Positions 25,560 to 34,113 of a DNA stretch of 64,000 bases are shown here, piece after piece. Numbering within the stretch: position 1 is the stretch's first letter; the number at the start of each line of letters is the position of its first letter. Under the pieces are notes generated by a model. That model was not told the origin of the DNA and searched no databases. It was given only the letters and a program-made list of their open reading frames with translations. Location: the NCBI GenBank assembly GCA_002415135.1, contig DIBY01000024.1, positions 1 through 64,000 on the forward strand. Direction: 5' to 3'. The position numbers and the translations under genes are program-made. The DNA is from Flavobacteriales bacterium UBA5040. Its GTDB lineage: Bacteria; Bacteroidota; Bacteroidia; Flavobacteriales; Weeksellaceae.

Positions 25560-26006
25560 TTAAACTGTTTCTAAAATCTCAATGATCTCTTCACCATAAT
25601 TTTCGATCTTATATTTGCCGAAACCTTTGATATCAAGCAACTCTTCTTTTTTTGCGGGCTTATATTTGGCAATAGAAAACAATTCTTTGTTGGTCGCGAT
25701 CAGATAAACAGGAAGACTTTTTTCTCTCGCTTTTTCCGAGCGCCATAATTTGAGCGAATCCATAATTTTTACTTCATCCTGACTGAGATCTTCCTGTGTC
25801 GCGCTGTATTTTTCGGGCTTTGGTTCGTTGATCTGCACTTTTAATTCTTCGAAGTAAAGAACCACGGACCAGTAACTGTCTTCGTCTTTTACGAAAGCGG
25901 TCTCGTACTTCAGGATATTATTTTCCTGTAAAAAACGGTCGAGCGCTTTTTGGTCAGCATAAATAAATTCGTCTGATAGTCTTATTTTAAATATTTGAAC
26001 TTTCAT
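25560..26006 (-). CDS. HRDC domain-containing protein
   Basis: About 148 residues from the start at 26006 (MKVQIFKIRLSD). Residues 1-65 form a small alpha-beta domain (DQKALDRFLQENNILKYETA). Residues 75-148 are an HRDC helical domain with the typical LWRSEKAREKSLPVYLIATN and LLDIKGFGKYKIENYGEEII. HRDC domains bind DNA in RecQ helicases and RNase D; stand-alone versions of this kind are common in flavobacteria, and their role is unknown. It lies 79 bases downstream of ssb, so a link to DNA metabolism is plausible. Confidence 0.87.
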   Translation of the reverse strand: MKVQIFKIRLSDEFIYADQKALDRFLQENNILKYETAFVKDEDSYWSVVLYFEELKVQINEPKPEKYSATQEDLSQDEVKIMDSLKLWRSEKAREKSLPVYLIATNKELFSIAKYKPAKKEELLDIKGFGKYKIENYGEEIIEILETV

Positions 26007-26085
26007 GGTATTGTGTTTTAGTTTTAATTTGAAAAGGCGGGCAAGCCGAATTCCATATGATAAAACCCGGCTTACCGCTCCACCT

Positions 26086-26415
26086 CTATTTGCTGCCAAG
26101 CAGAACAAGTTGATCCACCCGAACTTCTGTGATATAGCGCTTCTGTCCTTCTTTATCGTCGTAATTGCGGTATACGATCTTACCTTCTACGGCGATTTCT
26201 TTGCCTTTTTCTACATATTTCTCCATCAGATCTGCTAATTTTCCGTTGCAGACCAAATTGTGCCATTGCGTTTCTTCCACTTTTTCGCCCAAGGCGTTGG
26301 TGTAGTAATCGCTGGTTGCCAAACTTACTTTAGCTAATTTTCCGTTTTCGAATTGTACGATTTCGACTTCTTTTCCTGTTCTACCGATTAAGGTAACTTT
26401 GTTTCTTAGTGACAT
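26086..26415 (-). CDS. ssb: Single-stranded DNA-binding protein (short form)
   Basis: A 109-residue OB-fold protein (MSLRNKVTLIGRTGKEVEIV, VSLATSDYYTN, VEETQWHNLVCNGKLADLME, KGKEIAVEGKIVYR). It ends right after the OB fold and lacks the acidic DDDIPF-like tail through which SSB recruits partners, so it is probably an accessory paralogue rather than the main SSB. It precedes the HRDC gene in the same direction. Confidence 0.9.
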   Translation of the reverse strand: MSLRNKVTLIGRTGKEVEIVQFENGKLAKVSLATSDYYTNALGEKVEETQWHNLVCNGKLADLMEKYVEKGKEIAVEGKIVYRNYDDKEGQKRYITEVRVDQLVLLGSK

Positions 26416-26804
26416 GGCTTTAAATTTTAGAATTAAACATTAGAATCGAGTCTCACTGATCTTCCTCGAATCTCTGTTGCAAAGGTTCACCAGCTTTCAA
26501 AAATTAGTCGGTAATGAACCGCTTAATATCGTTTGTATCCGTTTGTATCGTTTATAAAATTAATAATCAGTTACTTAATATTTTTATTTTTTAGTCTCGT
26601 TTTTAGGACGAGATTAGTTGCAATCTTTTTTTAGCAAAAAAAAGGATTTTCACTTCGCTCGGGGCTAGAATAAAGCGCAGTTTTTTATTCACAGGATTTT
26701 CAAATATGGTCTCAATATTTTAATCTCATTTAACTTCACATGAAGAAGATTATAGAAGTCTAAAAACTCCTATATTTATAGAATCAACAATCAAACTTAA
26801 AGCG
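26416..26804. other. Intergenic region with two hairpins
   Basis: About 390 bases without a gene. TAGTCTCGT pairs with ACGAGATTA (about 26592-26616). A second, REP-like stretch, with AAAAGGATTTTCACTTCGCTCGGGGC (split here in reading), is at about 26640-26666; similar words occur in the intergenic repeats of related bacteria. GTTTGTATC is repeated at about 26530-26550. No RNA gene is recognised. Confidence 0.4.
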
Positions 26805-27256
26805 ATGAGTAAAATTTTGTTCCTATCCATTCTATTACTCATCAGCTGCACCGAAAAGAAACAAAGTACAACTTCTCCAAAAGAAAATATTGAAAGCGAG
26901 CAAAAAGAGACTATCCAATCGATAGAAATTAACAATGCCGGTGGACAACTGGGATATGTTTCAACCTTTCGAATGATCAGAGATTCTATTATTTTTAATT
27001 CTGATATGACTGCCGCACCAAACAAAAAAACTGCGCTTCGGAAACCATTAAAAAAAGGAGAAGCAGAAAAAATTTTGAAGACCTTGACTTGAAGGATTTC
27101 AACCATGCAGTTGAAGGTCAATCGAAACAACCATTCGACGGACTTGATGACGTCATTACTATACAAACTGAAAAAAAAGATTACTTCAAACGCAACGCGT
27201 ACGACAATAAAACGTGGATGAAAATACAGAGGTTGAAGTCAAAATATGTTGATTAG
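26805..27256 (+). pseudogene. Frameshifted lipoprotein gene
   Basis: The first 93 or so codons encode a lipoprotein (MSKILFLSILLLISC, lipobox cysteine at 15) with YVSTFRMIRDSIIFNSDMTA. After EAEKI the reading ends at TGA (27090-27092), but the next frame continues without a stop: LEDLDLKDFNHAVEGQSKQP ... TWMKIQRLKSKYVD, to TAG at 27256. One extra or missing A in the run CAGAAAAAATTTT (about 27064-27076) would join them into a 150-residue protein. The joined protein contains a QPFDGLDDVITIQT segment typical of small Bacteroidota lipoproteins. It may be a real frameshift or a sequencing error. Confidence 0.75.
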
Positions 27257-27358
27257 CCGTAAAAAAGTTGTAGTATATAATTCAACAAAATTAAGATACC
27301 TAAGTTTACTTTTAAAAAAGAGCAAAAATTACAATCACTCTAATTCAACCGTTTTGTT

Positions 27359-27967
27359 ATGAATAAATTTACAATCCTTATTTTCTTCCTATTACAAATT
27401 TTTCCTACAGCAATTAATGCGCAAAAAGCACGGAATCAAAATAGTAATTTCGTTCAGATTCGGGAGGAAAATGGTGATTTCAACAATGATGGTCATGTGG
27501 ATAAAACCATCATCAGTATCGATACCGTGCGTACAACCAGACCGATCCTACTGCAAATATTTCTTTCTCAGCTGAACGGTGAATTAAAATTAGCGGTCTC
27601 CTCCAACAAAATAATTGAAGAAATGTATCCCACTAATAAAAACGGTAAGACAAGGGAATTTCAAATCCCGACTTTCGTAAGTGAAGATGGACTTTTAAAA
27701 ATGATCTCGGAAATTAAAGGCGGAATGGCCAGTTATCATTTTGAATATCTGAACGGAAATTTCGAGTTAATCCATGTTTCAAAAAGCACTTGGGATGGCA
27801 AGAATACAACAACTGAGACCGAATATAACTTACGAACCGGCACTAAAATCGAAGTTGAAAAGAATCTGGGTTCAGAGAAAATAGTGAATAAAAAAATAAC
27901 GAAAATGCCTCTTAAACCTTTGATCAAAATTCAGGATTTATTATATTCAGACCTTACAGTTTATTAA
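27359..27967 (+). CDS. Secreted protein with EF-hand-like Asp loop, paralogue of 29906-30499
   Basis: A 202-residue protein with a signal peptide (residues 1-21, ending INAQ). Near the N-terminus it has GDFNNDGHVDKTIISIDT, a calcium-loop-like or VCBS/FG-GAP-like Asp motif. The rest is beta-rich and closes with NLRTGTKIEVEKNLGS and PLIKIQDLLY. The gene at 29906-30499 shares the whole plan (GDLNKDQLADK, NLSTGTKIEKTGNIGS, PLPKIQDLI), so the two are paralogues. Function unknown; exported. Confidence 0.8.
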   Translation: MNKFTILIFFLLQIFPTAINAQKARNQNSNFVQIREENGDFNNDGHVDKTIISIDTVRTTRPILLQIFLSQLNGELKLAVSSNKIIEEMYPTNKNGKTREFQIPTFVSEDGLLKMISEIKGGMASYHFEYLNGNFELIHVSKSTWDGKNTTTETEYNLRTGTKIEVEKNLGSEKIVNKKITKMPLKPLIKIQDLLYSDLTVY

Positions 27968-28055
27968 TTTTAAGTCAGGAAAAGGATCGATAACTTTAGA
28001 AAATATTTATTTCGTACTTCATTTAAAAGCGTCTATATTTCACAAACAAAACTGC

Positions 28056-28370
28056 ATGACTTTTCAAACAAAACTGAATATCATCAAAATAACCAAAATT
28101 ATTTTATTGATTATTTACATTCCCGCTTTGCTTATTTATTTGGGTGTTTTTGTTCCAGAATATCTAGCGTGCATCAACATCAATCAAGATGGTGCGGTGG
28201 GAAAATCTATTTGGGGTAATGATGTACCGTGTTTTGGCGAGAGCAATGACCTCAGCAAAGGATTGTTTATATTTTTCTCGCTGCTCATTGGTGGACTTAC
28301 GGTAATTATTTCAATGTTTTTTCTGTTGGTGTACCGATTTAAAAAAAAATCAAACCTTAAAAAACTTTAA
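28056..28370 (+). CDS. Small two-helix membrane protein
   Basis: A 104-residue protein with two transmembrane helices (about 13-32, IILLIIYIPALLIYLGVFV; and about 76-97, LFIFFSLLIGGLTVIISMFF). Between them lies a polar loop with two cysteines (LACININQDGAVG; WGNDVPCFGE) that could form a disulfide in the periplasm. The C-terminus is basic (RFKKKSNLKKL). It stands 6 bases before the lipoprotein gene at 28376. Not recognised. Confidence 0.7.
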   Translation: MTFQTKLNIIKITKIILLIIYIPALLIYLGVFVPEYLACININQDGAVGKSIWGNDVPCFGESNDLSKGLFIFFSLLIGGLTVIISMFFLLVYRFKKKSNLKKL

Positions 28371-28375
28371 AAAAA

Positions 28376-29029
28376 ATGAATTTTAACTTTAAAATCTTCC
28401 GGACATTAACTTCTTTAATTTGGCTCAGCCTCCTATTTTCCTGCAATAAAAGTTCCGAAAAAAAAGTAACTGAGCCAAAACCTCTTCCGAAAGTTTCACT
28501 GGAGAATATCAAAATGCAAGATATTGCTCCTGAAGATAATTCTAACGAAATGAACGACGAAAAATATGTGATCTTGGAAAGTTTACCTGATTGGGTAAAT
28601 AGTACCGAGGTCATTTCTGACTACAAAATTAAAGACAGATATTCATTGGATCCCAGATTAAATCCGTTTTATCTTGAAGAAGATTTTAATGGCGACGGCA
28701 TTTTAGATATTGCACTTCCCATCAAAGAGATCATTTCTAAAAAAGTTGGTTTTGCAATTATTCACGGTGGAAAAAACGAAGTCTTCATAGTCGGTGCCGG
28801 TAAAACAATAAAGAATGGGCTCGATGATGATCCGTCTTATATCGATGTGTGGAAATTAAACCGTGAAAAAGAAAATACAGGAACCGATACTGATGAACAG
28901 GGCGATCTTATAGAAACTGCACCAGTATTCATCGATCAACCATCTATAAATATTCTTAAAACAGAACTGGGTGGCGGCCTGATTTTTTGGAACGGAAAGG
29001 AATATGAATATCTTCATCAAACTTGTTAA
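28376..29029 (+). CDS. Lipoprotein with Asp-rich calcium-loop-like motif
   Basis: A 217-residue protein with a lipoprotein signal; the lipobox cysteine is at about residue 23 (SLLFSCNKSSEKK). In the middle it has DFNGDGILDIALPIKE, an FG-GAP/VCBS-like Asp loop, followed by VGFAIIHGGKNEVFIVGAGK. The motif recalls the neighbouring genes at 27359 and 29906, so the whole stretch may hold distant relatives. It follows the membrane protein by 6 bases and precedes the 29039 gene by 9. Function unknown. Confidence 0.78.
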   Translation: MNFNFKIFRTLTSLIWLSLLFSCNKSSEKKVTEPKPLPKVSLENIKMQDIAPEDNSNEMNDEKYVILESLPDWVNSTEVISDYKIKDRYSLDPRLNPFYLEEDFNGDGILDIALPIKEIISKKVGFAIIHGGKNEVFIVGAGKTIKNGLDDDPSYIDVWKLNREKENTGTDTDEQGDLIETAPVFIDQPSINILKTELGGGLIFWNGKEYEYLHQTC

Positions 29030-29038
29030 ATGTATTTT

Positions 29039-29734
29039 ATGAATAAGCGATCATTCATTTTTCTTGTCTCCATTATTTCCTGTCAAGAAAAATCTACCAA
29101 TACGCAGAACACGGCCAAAAATTTATCATCAACGTCAGTCAGTGCAATTAATCGCAGTGATTTGGATACGCAGAAAAAAGAGCAATATCACCAATTTAAA
29201 GCTGATACTTTAACCAATCTTACCATTGCCGATTTTGAGGTTCTGGCTTCTTACCAATTGAGAAATGTTAAAGTCATTGAAGGAAATTACAGACCAATTG
29301 ACAGGAAAATGGTTGCGCCAGATACCGAAAAAGATCAGGGCCGACGGCTGTTAATTTTGAATAATAAGAACAAAATCATTTCTAAATCAAAAGGAGTTGG
29401 TGAGGTTTATTTAAATAAGCCTTATTTTTATAAAAATGATGTGACCGACGACATTATTATTGTTTGCCAATTAGGTTATGAATATTTTTTTGGAGCGGAG
29501 GCTTATCTGCTCCGAGATGACCATTTAAAATATATTGGTAAAATAGATGTCGAAAGTAACAGTATGGAAATTCCCATAATTGATATTTTGCGCATAAAGG
29601 AGAACAAAGAGATTATTACGTTTTCATTTGATTCAGATTCTATTTTACTTAAACCTGGCAATCAAGATGAGTTGGTTAAGAACAACAATCTTCGGTATGA
29701 GTATGATTACAAAAATTTTAGGTTTATAAAATAA
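29039..29734 (+). CDS. Putative lipoprotein of unknown function
   Basis: About 231 residues from the ATG at 29039 (MNKRSFIFLVSIISC), which gives a short lipoprotein signal with cysteine at 15. The in-frame ATG at 29030 adds three codons. The body includes LTIADFEVLASYQLRNVKVI, DKGRRLLILNNKN-like RRLLILNNKNKIISKS, and FGAEAYLLRDDHLKYIGKID. I do not recognise the family. It is closely spaced after the 28376 gene and likely in one transcript. Confidence 0.72.
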   Translation: MNKRSFIFLVSIISCQEKSTNTQNTAKNLSSTSVSAINRSDLDTQKKEQYHQFKADTLTNLTIADFEVLASYQLRNVKVIEGNYRPIDRKMVAPDTEKDQGRRLLILNNKNKIISKSKGVGEVYLNKPYFYKNDVTDDIIIVCQLGYEYFFGAEAYLLRDDHLKYIGKIDVESNSMEIPIIDILRIKENKEIITFSFDSDSILLKPGNQDELVKNNNLRYEYDYKNFRFIK

Positions 29735-29905
29735 ACCCTAATATCGATTGTAATAAAAGCTTTTGAACGGTTGAACTTTCTAATATCGATCGCTATCGAA
29801 CAAAATATCAAAATTTACTTCAACTATATTTGGTCGATAAATTCAACATATCAACTGATTTATTTTATAAAACTTAAAAAAATAAAGCTCAAAAAAAAAT
29901 TAATT

Positions 29906-30499
29906 ATGAAGCCGGTCTTTTTCCTATTTCTATTGTTACCAATGCAACTTTTCGCACAAAATAATAAAGCTCAATTTTCTCACAAAATACTGGAAGTTTC
30001 AGGTGATTTAAATAAAGATCAACTTGCTGATAAAGTAGTGGTAACTCAGGATACTATTCAGGAAAGCGCACCTTTCCGGCTTCAACTATTTCTTGCAAAG
30101 CCAGGCGGCACTGACCAACTTTTTGTTACCACCACAAAACTGATCGGACCCCAATATCCAAATGGTCGATCAGGCTTCACTTCAGGGAGCAGCCTTGCAG
30201 ATATTTCTATAAAAAACAACGTATTGATCGTTAGCTTCGATTTAATACGCGGAACTTTTACCTATAAATTCAGGCTTCAAAATGACAATTTCGAATTGAT
30301 TGGTTACAACGAGGCGCAGGTAAATGGCGGTCAAATCTATTATATCGATTTTAATTTATCGACCGGAACAAAAATTGAAAAAACTGGAAATATAGGATCA
30401 GATAAAATCATCAGTAACACCAAAAGAAAAGTTCTGATTCGGCCTTTACCTAAAATTCAAGACCTTATTCCTTTTGAAAATGATGACGCTATTCGATAA
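29906..30499 (+). CDS. Secreted protein, paralogue of 27359-27967
   Basis: About 197 residues from the ATG at 29906, which starts a clean signal peptide (MKPVFFLFLLLPMQLFAQ). An upstream in-frame ATG (29771) would add 45 residues with no signal. It has GDLNKDQLADKVVVTQDT near the N-terminus, APFRLQLFLAKPGG, NDNFELIGYNEAQ, and a NLSTGTKIEKTGNIGS closing section. Each of these lines up with the gene at 27359. The EF-hand-like loop is weaker here (NKDQLAD). Function unknown. Confidence 0.8.
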   Translation: MKPVFFLFLLLPMQLFAQNNKAQFSHKILEVSGDLNKDQLADKVVVTQDTIQESAPFRLQLFLAKPGGTDQLFVTTTKLIGPQYPNGRSGFTSGSSLADISIKNNVLIVSFDLIRGTFTYKFRLQNDNFELIGYNEAQVNGGQIYYIDFNLSTGTKIEKTGNIGSDKIISNTKRKVLIRPLPKIQDLIPFENDDAIR

Positions 30500-30531
30500 A
30501 TAAGATTAGCCCAGAAACCGGAAGAATTTAA

Positions 30532-30654
30532 TTAGCTAAAAGATTATTATTAGAGGAGCATTACGATCTGTGTTGTCCCGAAGAATGGTCCCGCTCTCCG
30601 TTAGATGACCAATCTCTAATTATTACAAAAGGTATTTTAGTAATATACTTTTAA
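30532..30654 (+). pseudogene. Orphan coding-like fragment
   Basis: A 40-codon frame without ATG reads LAKRLLLEEHYDLCCPEEWS and continues RSPLDDQSLIITKGILVIYF to TAA. The composition looks like protein (E-E-H-Y-D, C-C-P-E-E-W), unlike the surrounding non-coding DNA. It may be the tail of a lost gene. Not recognised. The rest of 30500-30774 holds nothing clear. Confidence 0.3.
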
Positions 30655-30774
30655 ATAACGTTGTTGCTTGTCAGCTTTTCTTAAATCATTTAATAACCTC
30701 TAAATTTTAAAACGACTTTAGCGGAAATTTAAAGAAGGAAAAAATTCTAAAGCTAAAACCAATTTTTAATCAAC

Positions 30775-31038
30775 ATGAAGAATCAAAACAAAATATATTT
30801 CGGGACTTTATGCTCACTGATAGGTTTTGTATTATCACTTTTAGGGATTGATTCATTATCTAAACCGGATAATGTCAGCGTTTCTTTCGATCCGATCGAC
30901 AGTTTGGGCGGTTTCTTTTTCACCTTCGTATTTATGATGGGTACAATCGGCTGGCTCATCGGAAGTTTAGTGCTTATCATTTATTTATCTGCATTTTACT
31001 TTCTGGGAACCTGGATTTATAAAGTTACCTCTAAGTAG
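30775..31038 (+). CDS. Small membrane protein
   Basis: An 87-residue protein with two to three hydrophobic helices (IYFGTLCSLIGFVLSLLGI near the start; FFFTFVFMMGTIGWLIGSLV and LIIYLSAFYFLGTWIY at the end). The loop between holds polar DSLSKPDNVSVSFDPIDS. No family recognised. It stands alone, ahead of the ADP-ribosylglycohydrolase gene. Confidence 0.6.
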   Translation: MKNQNKIYFGTLCSLIGFVLSLLGIDSLSKPDNVSVSFDPIDSLGGFFFTFVFMMGTIGWLIGSLVLIIYLSAFYFLGTWIYKVTSK

Positions 31039-31130
31039 AAATGATTTCTACGCCAAAAGACTTTAAAATCTCCTGCCGAAATTTCTAATTAAGATTAAAG
31101 TTTTTTATATTTGAGTACAGTATCAATAAT

Positions 31131-32090
31131 ATGGAAAACTTAAACTACAATATCAAATCTGCTCTTTTCGGCGTAGCAATTGGTGACGCTCTTGGTGTCC
31201 CAGTAGAATTTAAAAGCAGAGAAACCATCCTTCAAAAACCAGTAACCGACATGATCGGTTACGGAACTTACAACTTGCCACCGGGAACTTTTTCAGATGA
31301 CAGCTCGATGACTTTTTGTTTGGCAGAAGCACTCACCCAGGATTTTGATTTAAAGACGATCGGACAAAATTTTGTAAAATGGTACCACGATAATTTCTGG
31401 ACCGCCCGCGGTGAAGTTTTTGATATCGGCATTGCAACCAGAGAAGCGATCAACAGACTTGCCAAAGGTGAACAACCAGAACTTGCAGGAAGTACCGACG
31501 CTTCATCCAATGGTAATGGTTCTTTGATGCGTATTTTACCACTTTTATTTTATATAAAAGATCTATCAATTTCAGAGCGGTATGAAATCATAAAAAAAGT
31601 TTCCTCAATAACTCACGGACATATTCGGTCGGTAATTTCCTGTTTTTATTATCTTGAATTTTCGAGAGAGATCTTACTAGGGAAAGATAAATTCGAAATT
31701 TACCAAAAACTACAAACAAAAATCCCAAACTTTCTAAATTCACTTTCAATCAATCCGCACGAAATCTCTTTATTTGCCCGACTTTTAAATAAAGACATTT
31801 CAGAATTAGCAGAACATGAAATTTTGAGTAGCGGCTATGTTCTTCATTCCTTAGAAGCGAGTATTTGGTGTTTACTGACGACCGATAATTATAAGGAGGC
31901 AACTTTAAAAGCCGTAAATTTAGGAGAAGATACCGACACGACTGCCGCGATAACTGGCGGACTTGCAGGCTTACTTTACGGTTTTGATTCCATTCCTAAA
32001 AGTTGGATAGAACAATTGGCGCGCAAAGATGACATTGAAGATTTAGCGCAAAGAATGGCGACAAAAATGGAGCAAAACTCTTCAATTTAA
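31131..32090 (+). CDS. ADP-ribosylglycohydrolase family protein
   Basis: A 319-residue protein of the DraG/ARH family. The N-terminal metal-site motif is GVAIGDALGVPVEF followed by GTFSDDSSMTFCLAEAL (about 57-73, the D-D-S that binds one metal). The C-terminal site is GEDTDTTAAITGGLAGLLYG (about 264-283). These enzymes remove ADP-ribose from proteins or nucleic acids or hydrolyse related metabolites, in the cytoplasm with Mg2+ or Mn2+. The natural substrate is unknown; no ADP-ribosyltransferase is seen nearby. Confidence 0.92.
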   Translation: MENLNYNIKSALFGVAIGDALGVPVEFKSRETILQKPVTDMIGYGTYNLPPGTFSDDSSMTFCLAEALTQDFDLKTIGQNFVKWYHDNFWTARGEVFDIGIATREAINRLAKGEQPELAGSTDASSNGNGSLMRILPLLFYIKDLSISERYEIIKKVSSITHGHIRSVISCFYYLEFSREILLGKDKFEIYQKLQTKIPNFLNSLSINPHEISLFARLLNKDISELAEHEILSSGYVLHSLEASIWCLLTTDNYKEATLKAVNLGEDTDTTAAITGGLAGLLYGFDSIPKSWIEQLARKDDIEDLAQRMATKMEQNSSI

Positions 32091-32277
32091 TTCCAGAAAT
32101 CAATTCTAACAACCTTATTGGCTGGAGAAACCAAATTCAGAAGTTAATAATTTACGATTTAAAAAAATTGAATTACAGGAGCGCAAAAAAAGTGCTGGTT
32201 AGAAATTGGTTATAAAATATGGAGAAATATAGAGCATACGATCCAGCATTTAAAAATAAAGTAATACTATTTTTAGC

Positions 32278-32901
32278 ATGTACAAAAGAATTATTTATTT
32301 GAACATTGCCGTTTTTATTTTAATATTTATTGCGGCTATTGTTGCTTTTTATGGCTACAATTATCCAACTCGATTTCGATTCGCATATGATTTCAATGAT
32401 TATGGACTTGGATTTATTTTATTAATTCTAATTGGCATCGCGATTTCAGCAGCATTGGTCGCATCGTTGGATTTTAAGAATCTGGACTTCAAAAATAAAT
32501 TCTTTAGAGTTATTTTATTATTGAATTCACTTGTACTTTTCTTCACTATTTATGAAGGCCTTGATGGATTTCTTCAGAATCGGAAAGTGTTAAAAGACCT
32601 TGAAAATGAATATATTCAGCAAGCAAAAATTGATATTAAAAACGATCAAGTAACTTACCGATTTGCTGGTGGTTTAGAACTTCCGATGTATACTGAAAAA
32701 ACCATTCAGAAGATTGATAGCATTCACCAGAAATATGGCGTGACGTATTTTAATACAGGTTGTACTATATTACAAATAAACAATAAAGCACAGGAGAAGT
32801 ATGAGATTACGGTAAAACCTTATCTGGAGAAAAGAAATGGCAAAGACTGGGAAAGTAAAATGAATAAGGAGATTGCAAAAATAAGAGGGAAATCTTTGTA
32901 A
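32278..32901 (+). CDS. Membrane protein with C-terminal soluble domain
   Basis: A 207-residue protein. Three hydrophobic helices occupy residues 5-27 (IIYLNIAVFILIFIAAIVAF), 43-64 and 76-95. A soluble C-terminal part (about 105-207) has VTYRFAGGLELPMYTEKTIQ, YGVTYFNTGCTILQ and a lysine/glutamate-rich tail. Similar FEY-like proteins of unknown function occur in many flavobacteria. No firm family. Confidence 0.68.
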   Translation: MYKRIIYLNIAVFILIFIAAIVAFYGYNYPTRFRFAYDFNDYGLGFILLILIGIAISAALVASLDFKNLDFKNKFFRVILLLNSLVLFFTIYEGLDGFLQNRKVLKDLENEYIQQAKIDIKNDQVTYRFAGGLELPMYTEKTIQKIDSIHQKYGVTYFNTGCTILQINNKAQEKYEITVKPYLEKRNGKDWESKMNKEIAKIRGKSL

Positions 32902-32933
32902 GAAAGAATTAATTTAAAGTAAATAAAAAAAAA

Positions 32934-33545
32934 TTAATTAAAAGAAAACTGTTCCGACGGGAAAATTTCGAATTCCGTAGAAGCGTTCATGGTAGAACGG
33001 TTTTGTTTGCGAAGATTTTTACTTAAATTTCTCAAAGCTCCGTTGGTTCCAATTTTAATAGAATTTTCAGCAGAACCTAATAATCGTCCATTTTTTCTAT
33101 AAGTATCGTATGAAGATTCCGCCATCAATTCACCCGCTGCATTGTAAATCTTCATGCTTACCACCACTTGATTGGAAAAAACATATTTACCAAATCCAAC
33201 TTTAAAATATTTTACTTTGGGAACAACGGCATACTGCGCATTATTATTCTTGCAAAATTCAATGATGGAAGCGACTTCTGGCTCATCGAAAGGAATATCA
33301 TAATCTACACGAAGTAACTTACTGTTTTTCGAAGTACTCAGTTGATCAGATAAAGCAGAGAAAAATGCAGTGTAAGTTGGTTCTTTTATTTCGTCGATAT
33401 TGGGGAAAACTTCAGGATTGAAATAAAGAATTTGATATGATTTTTCATCCTTATTTAAAAGTGCATTTTGCGCCGAAACAGCACAATAAGTGGTTAGCAG
33501 TAATAAAACCGCAAATCGAGTTCCAAATAAATAAAGATTTTTCAT
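32934..33545 (-). CDS. Secreted protein of unknown function
   Basis: A 203-residue protein with a signal peptide (residues 1-25, ending AVSAQ). It contains a CsgG- or Rossmann-like stretch: LRVDYDIPFDEPEVASIIEF, NNAQYAVVPKVKYFKVGFGK, then VVSMKIYNAAGELMAESSYD. This pattern of predicting a stored value by name resembles outer-membrane stress or assembly proteins, but no family is assigned. A strong -7 box (TATCTTTG) lies just upstream. Confidence 0.72.
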   Translation of the reverse strand: MKNLYLFGTRFAVLLLLTTYCAVSAQNALLNKDEKSYQILYFNPEVFPNIDEIKEPTYTAFFSALSDQLSTSKNSKLLRVDYDIPFDEPEVASIIEFCKNNNAQYAVVPKVKYFKVGFGKYVFSNQVVVSMKIYNAAGELMAESSYDTYRKNGRLLGSAENSIKIGTNGALRNLSKNLRKQNRSTMNASTEFEIFPSEQFSFN

Positions 33546-33559
33546 GACTTTGTGTTATG

Positions 33560-33567
33560 CAAAGATA
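33560..33567 (-). promoter_or_regulatory. Probable -7 box for the 32934-33545 gene
   Basis: TATCTTTG on the minus strand fits TAnnTTTG exactly, 15 bases before the ATG, which implies a very short leader. Confidence 0.5.
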
Positions 33568-33650
33568 CTGCCATCCAATAAGATAAGCACTAAAATTTTA
33601 AGATTATTTAACAGTCGATACCATATTTTTGATTTATAAAAGCAATAGTG

Positions 33651-33682
33651 TTTTTAGGATCAGAAAAATAGTTGTACTTTTG
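33651..33682 (+). promoter_or_regulatory. Probable rpsO promoter
   Basis: TTTT (33651-33654), a 20-base spacer and TACTTTTG (33675-33682) fit the Bacteroidota -33/-7 pattern (TTTG-N19-21-TAnnTTTG). The leader to rpsO is about 32 bases. Confidence 0.6.
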
Positions 33683-33719
33683 CACCCGTTACATAATAAT
33701 CATTTAAAATAATATTGGA

Positions 33720-33989
33720 ATGTACTTAACAACTGACAAGAAGAAAGAAATCTTCGGAAAACATGGAAAGTCTGATGCAGACACAGGAAGCGCGGAAGGA
33801 CAAGTAGCCCTTTTTACCTTCAGAATTAATCACCTATCGGGTCACCTTAAAAAGAATCACAAAGATTACGCAACTGAGCGTTCTTTGGTACTTTTAGTAG
33901 GTAAAAGAAAAGCCCTTTTGGATTATCTTAAGAAAAAAGATATTAATCGTTACAGAGCAATTATTGCTGAGTTAGGATTAAGAAAATAA
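33720..33989 (+). CDS. rpsO: 30S ribosomal protein S15
   Basis: An 89-residue protein of the usual length, with DTGSAEGQVALFTFRINHLS, LKKNHKDYATERSLVLLVGK and RKALLDYLKKKDINRYRAII, the core of S15. It binds 16S rRNA in the central domain of the small subunit. It has its own promoter and a terminator at 34011-34037, so it is a single-gene unit. Confidence 0.97.
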   Translation: MYLTTDKKKEIFGKHGKSDADTGSAEGQVALFTFRINHLSGHLKKNHKDYATERSLVLLVGKRKALLDYLKKKDINRYRAIIAELGLRK

Positions 33990-34010
33990 TCATTTTCCAG
34001 ACAAAATTAA

Positions 34011-34037
34011 AGCAACTCAATTTGAGTTGCTTTTTTT
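34011..34037 (+). terminator. rpsO terminator
   Basis: AGCAACTC pairs with GAGTTGCT around AATTT-like loop bases and is followed by TTTTTTT, 21 bases past the rpsO stop. Confidence 0.8.
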
Positions 34038-34082
34038 ATGCTTCGTTTTTAAATGAGAAAACATCAAGAAATCTTCAAACAA

Positions 34083-34108
34083 AAAATCCGGAAGTGTTTT
34101 CCGGATTT
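34083..34108 (-). terminator. Terminator of the DEAD-box helicase gene
   Basis: On the minus strand AATCCGGAA pairs with TTCCGGATT around an AACAC loop and is followed by TTTTTG, just past the helicase stop. A-rich flanking also allows use on the plus strand. Confidence 0.7.
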
Positions 34109-34113
34109 TCTTA

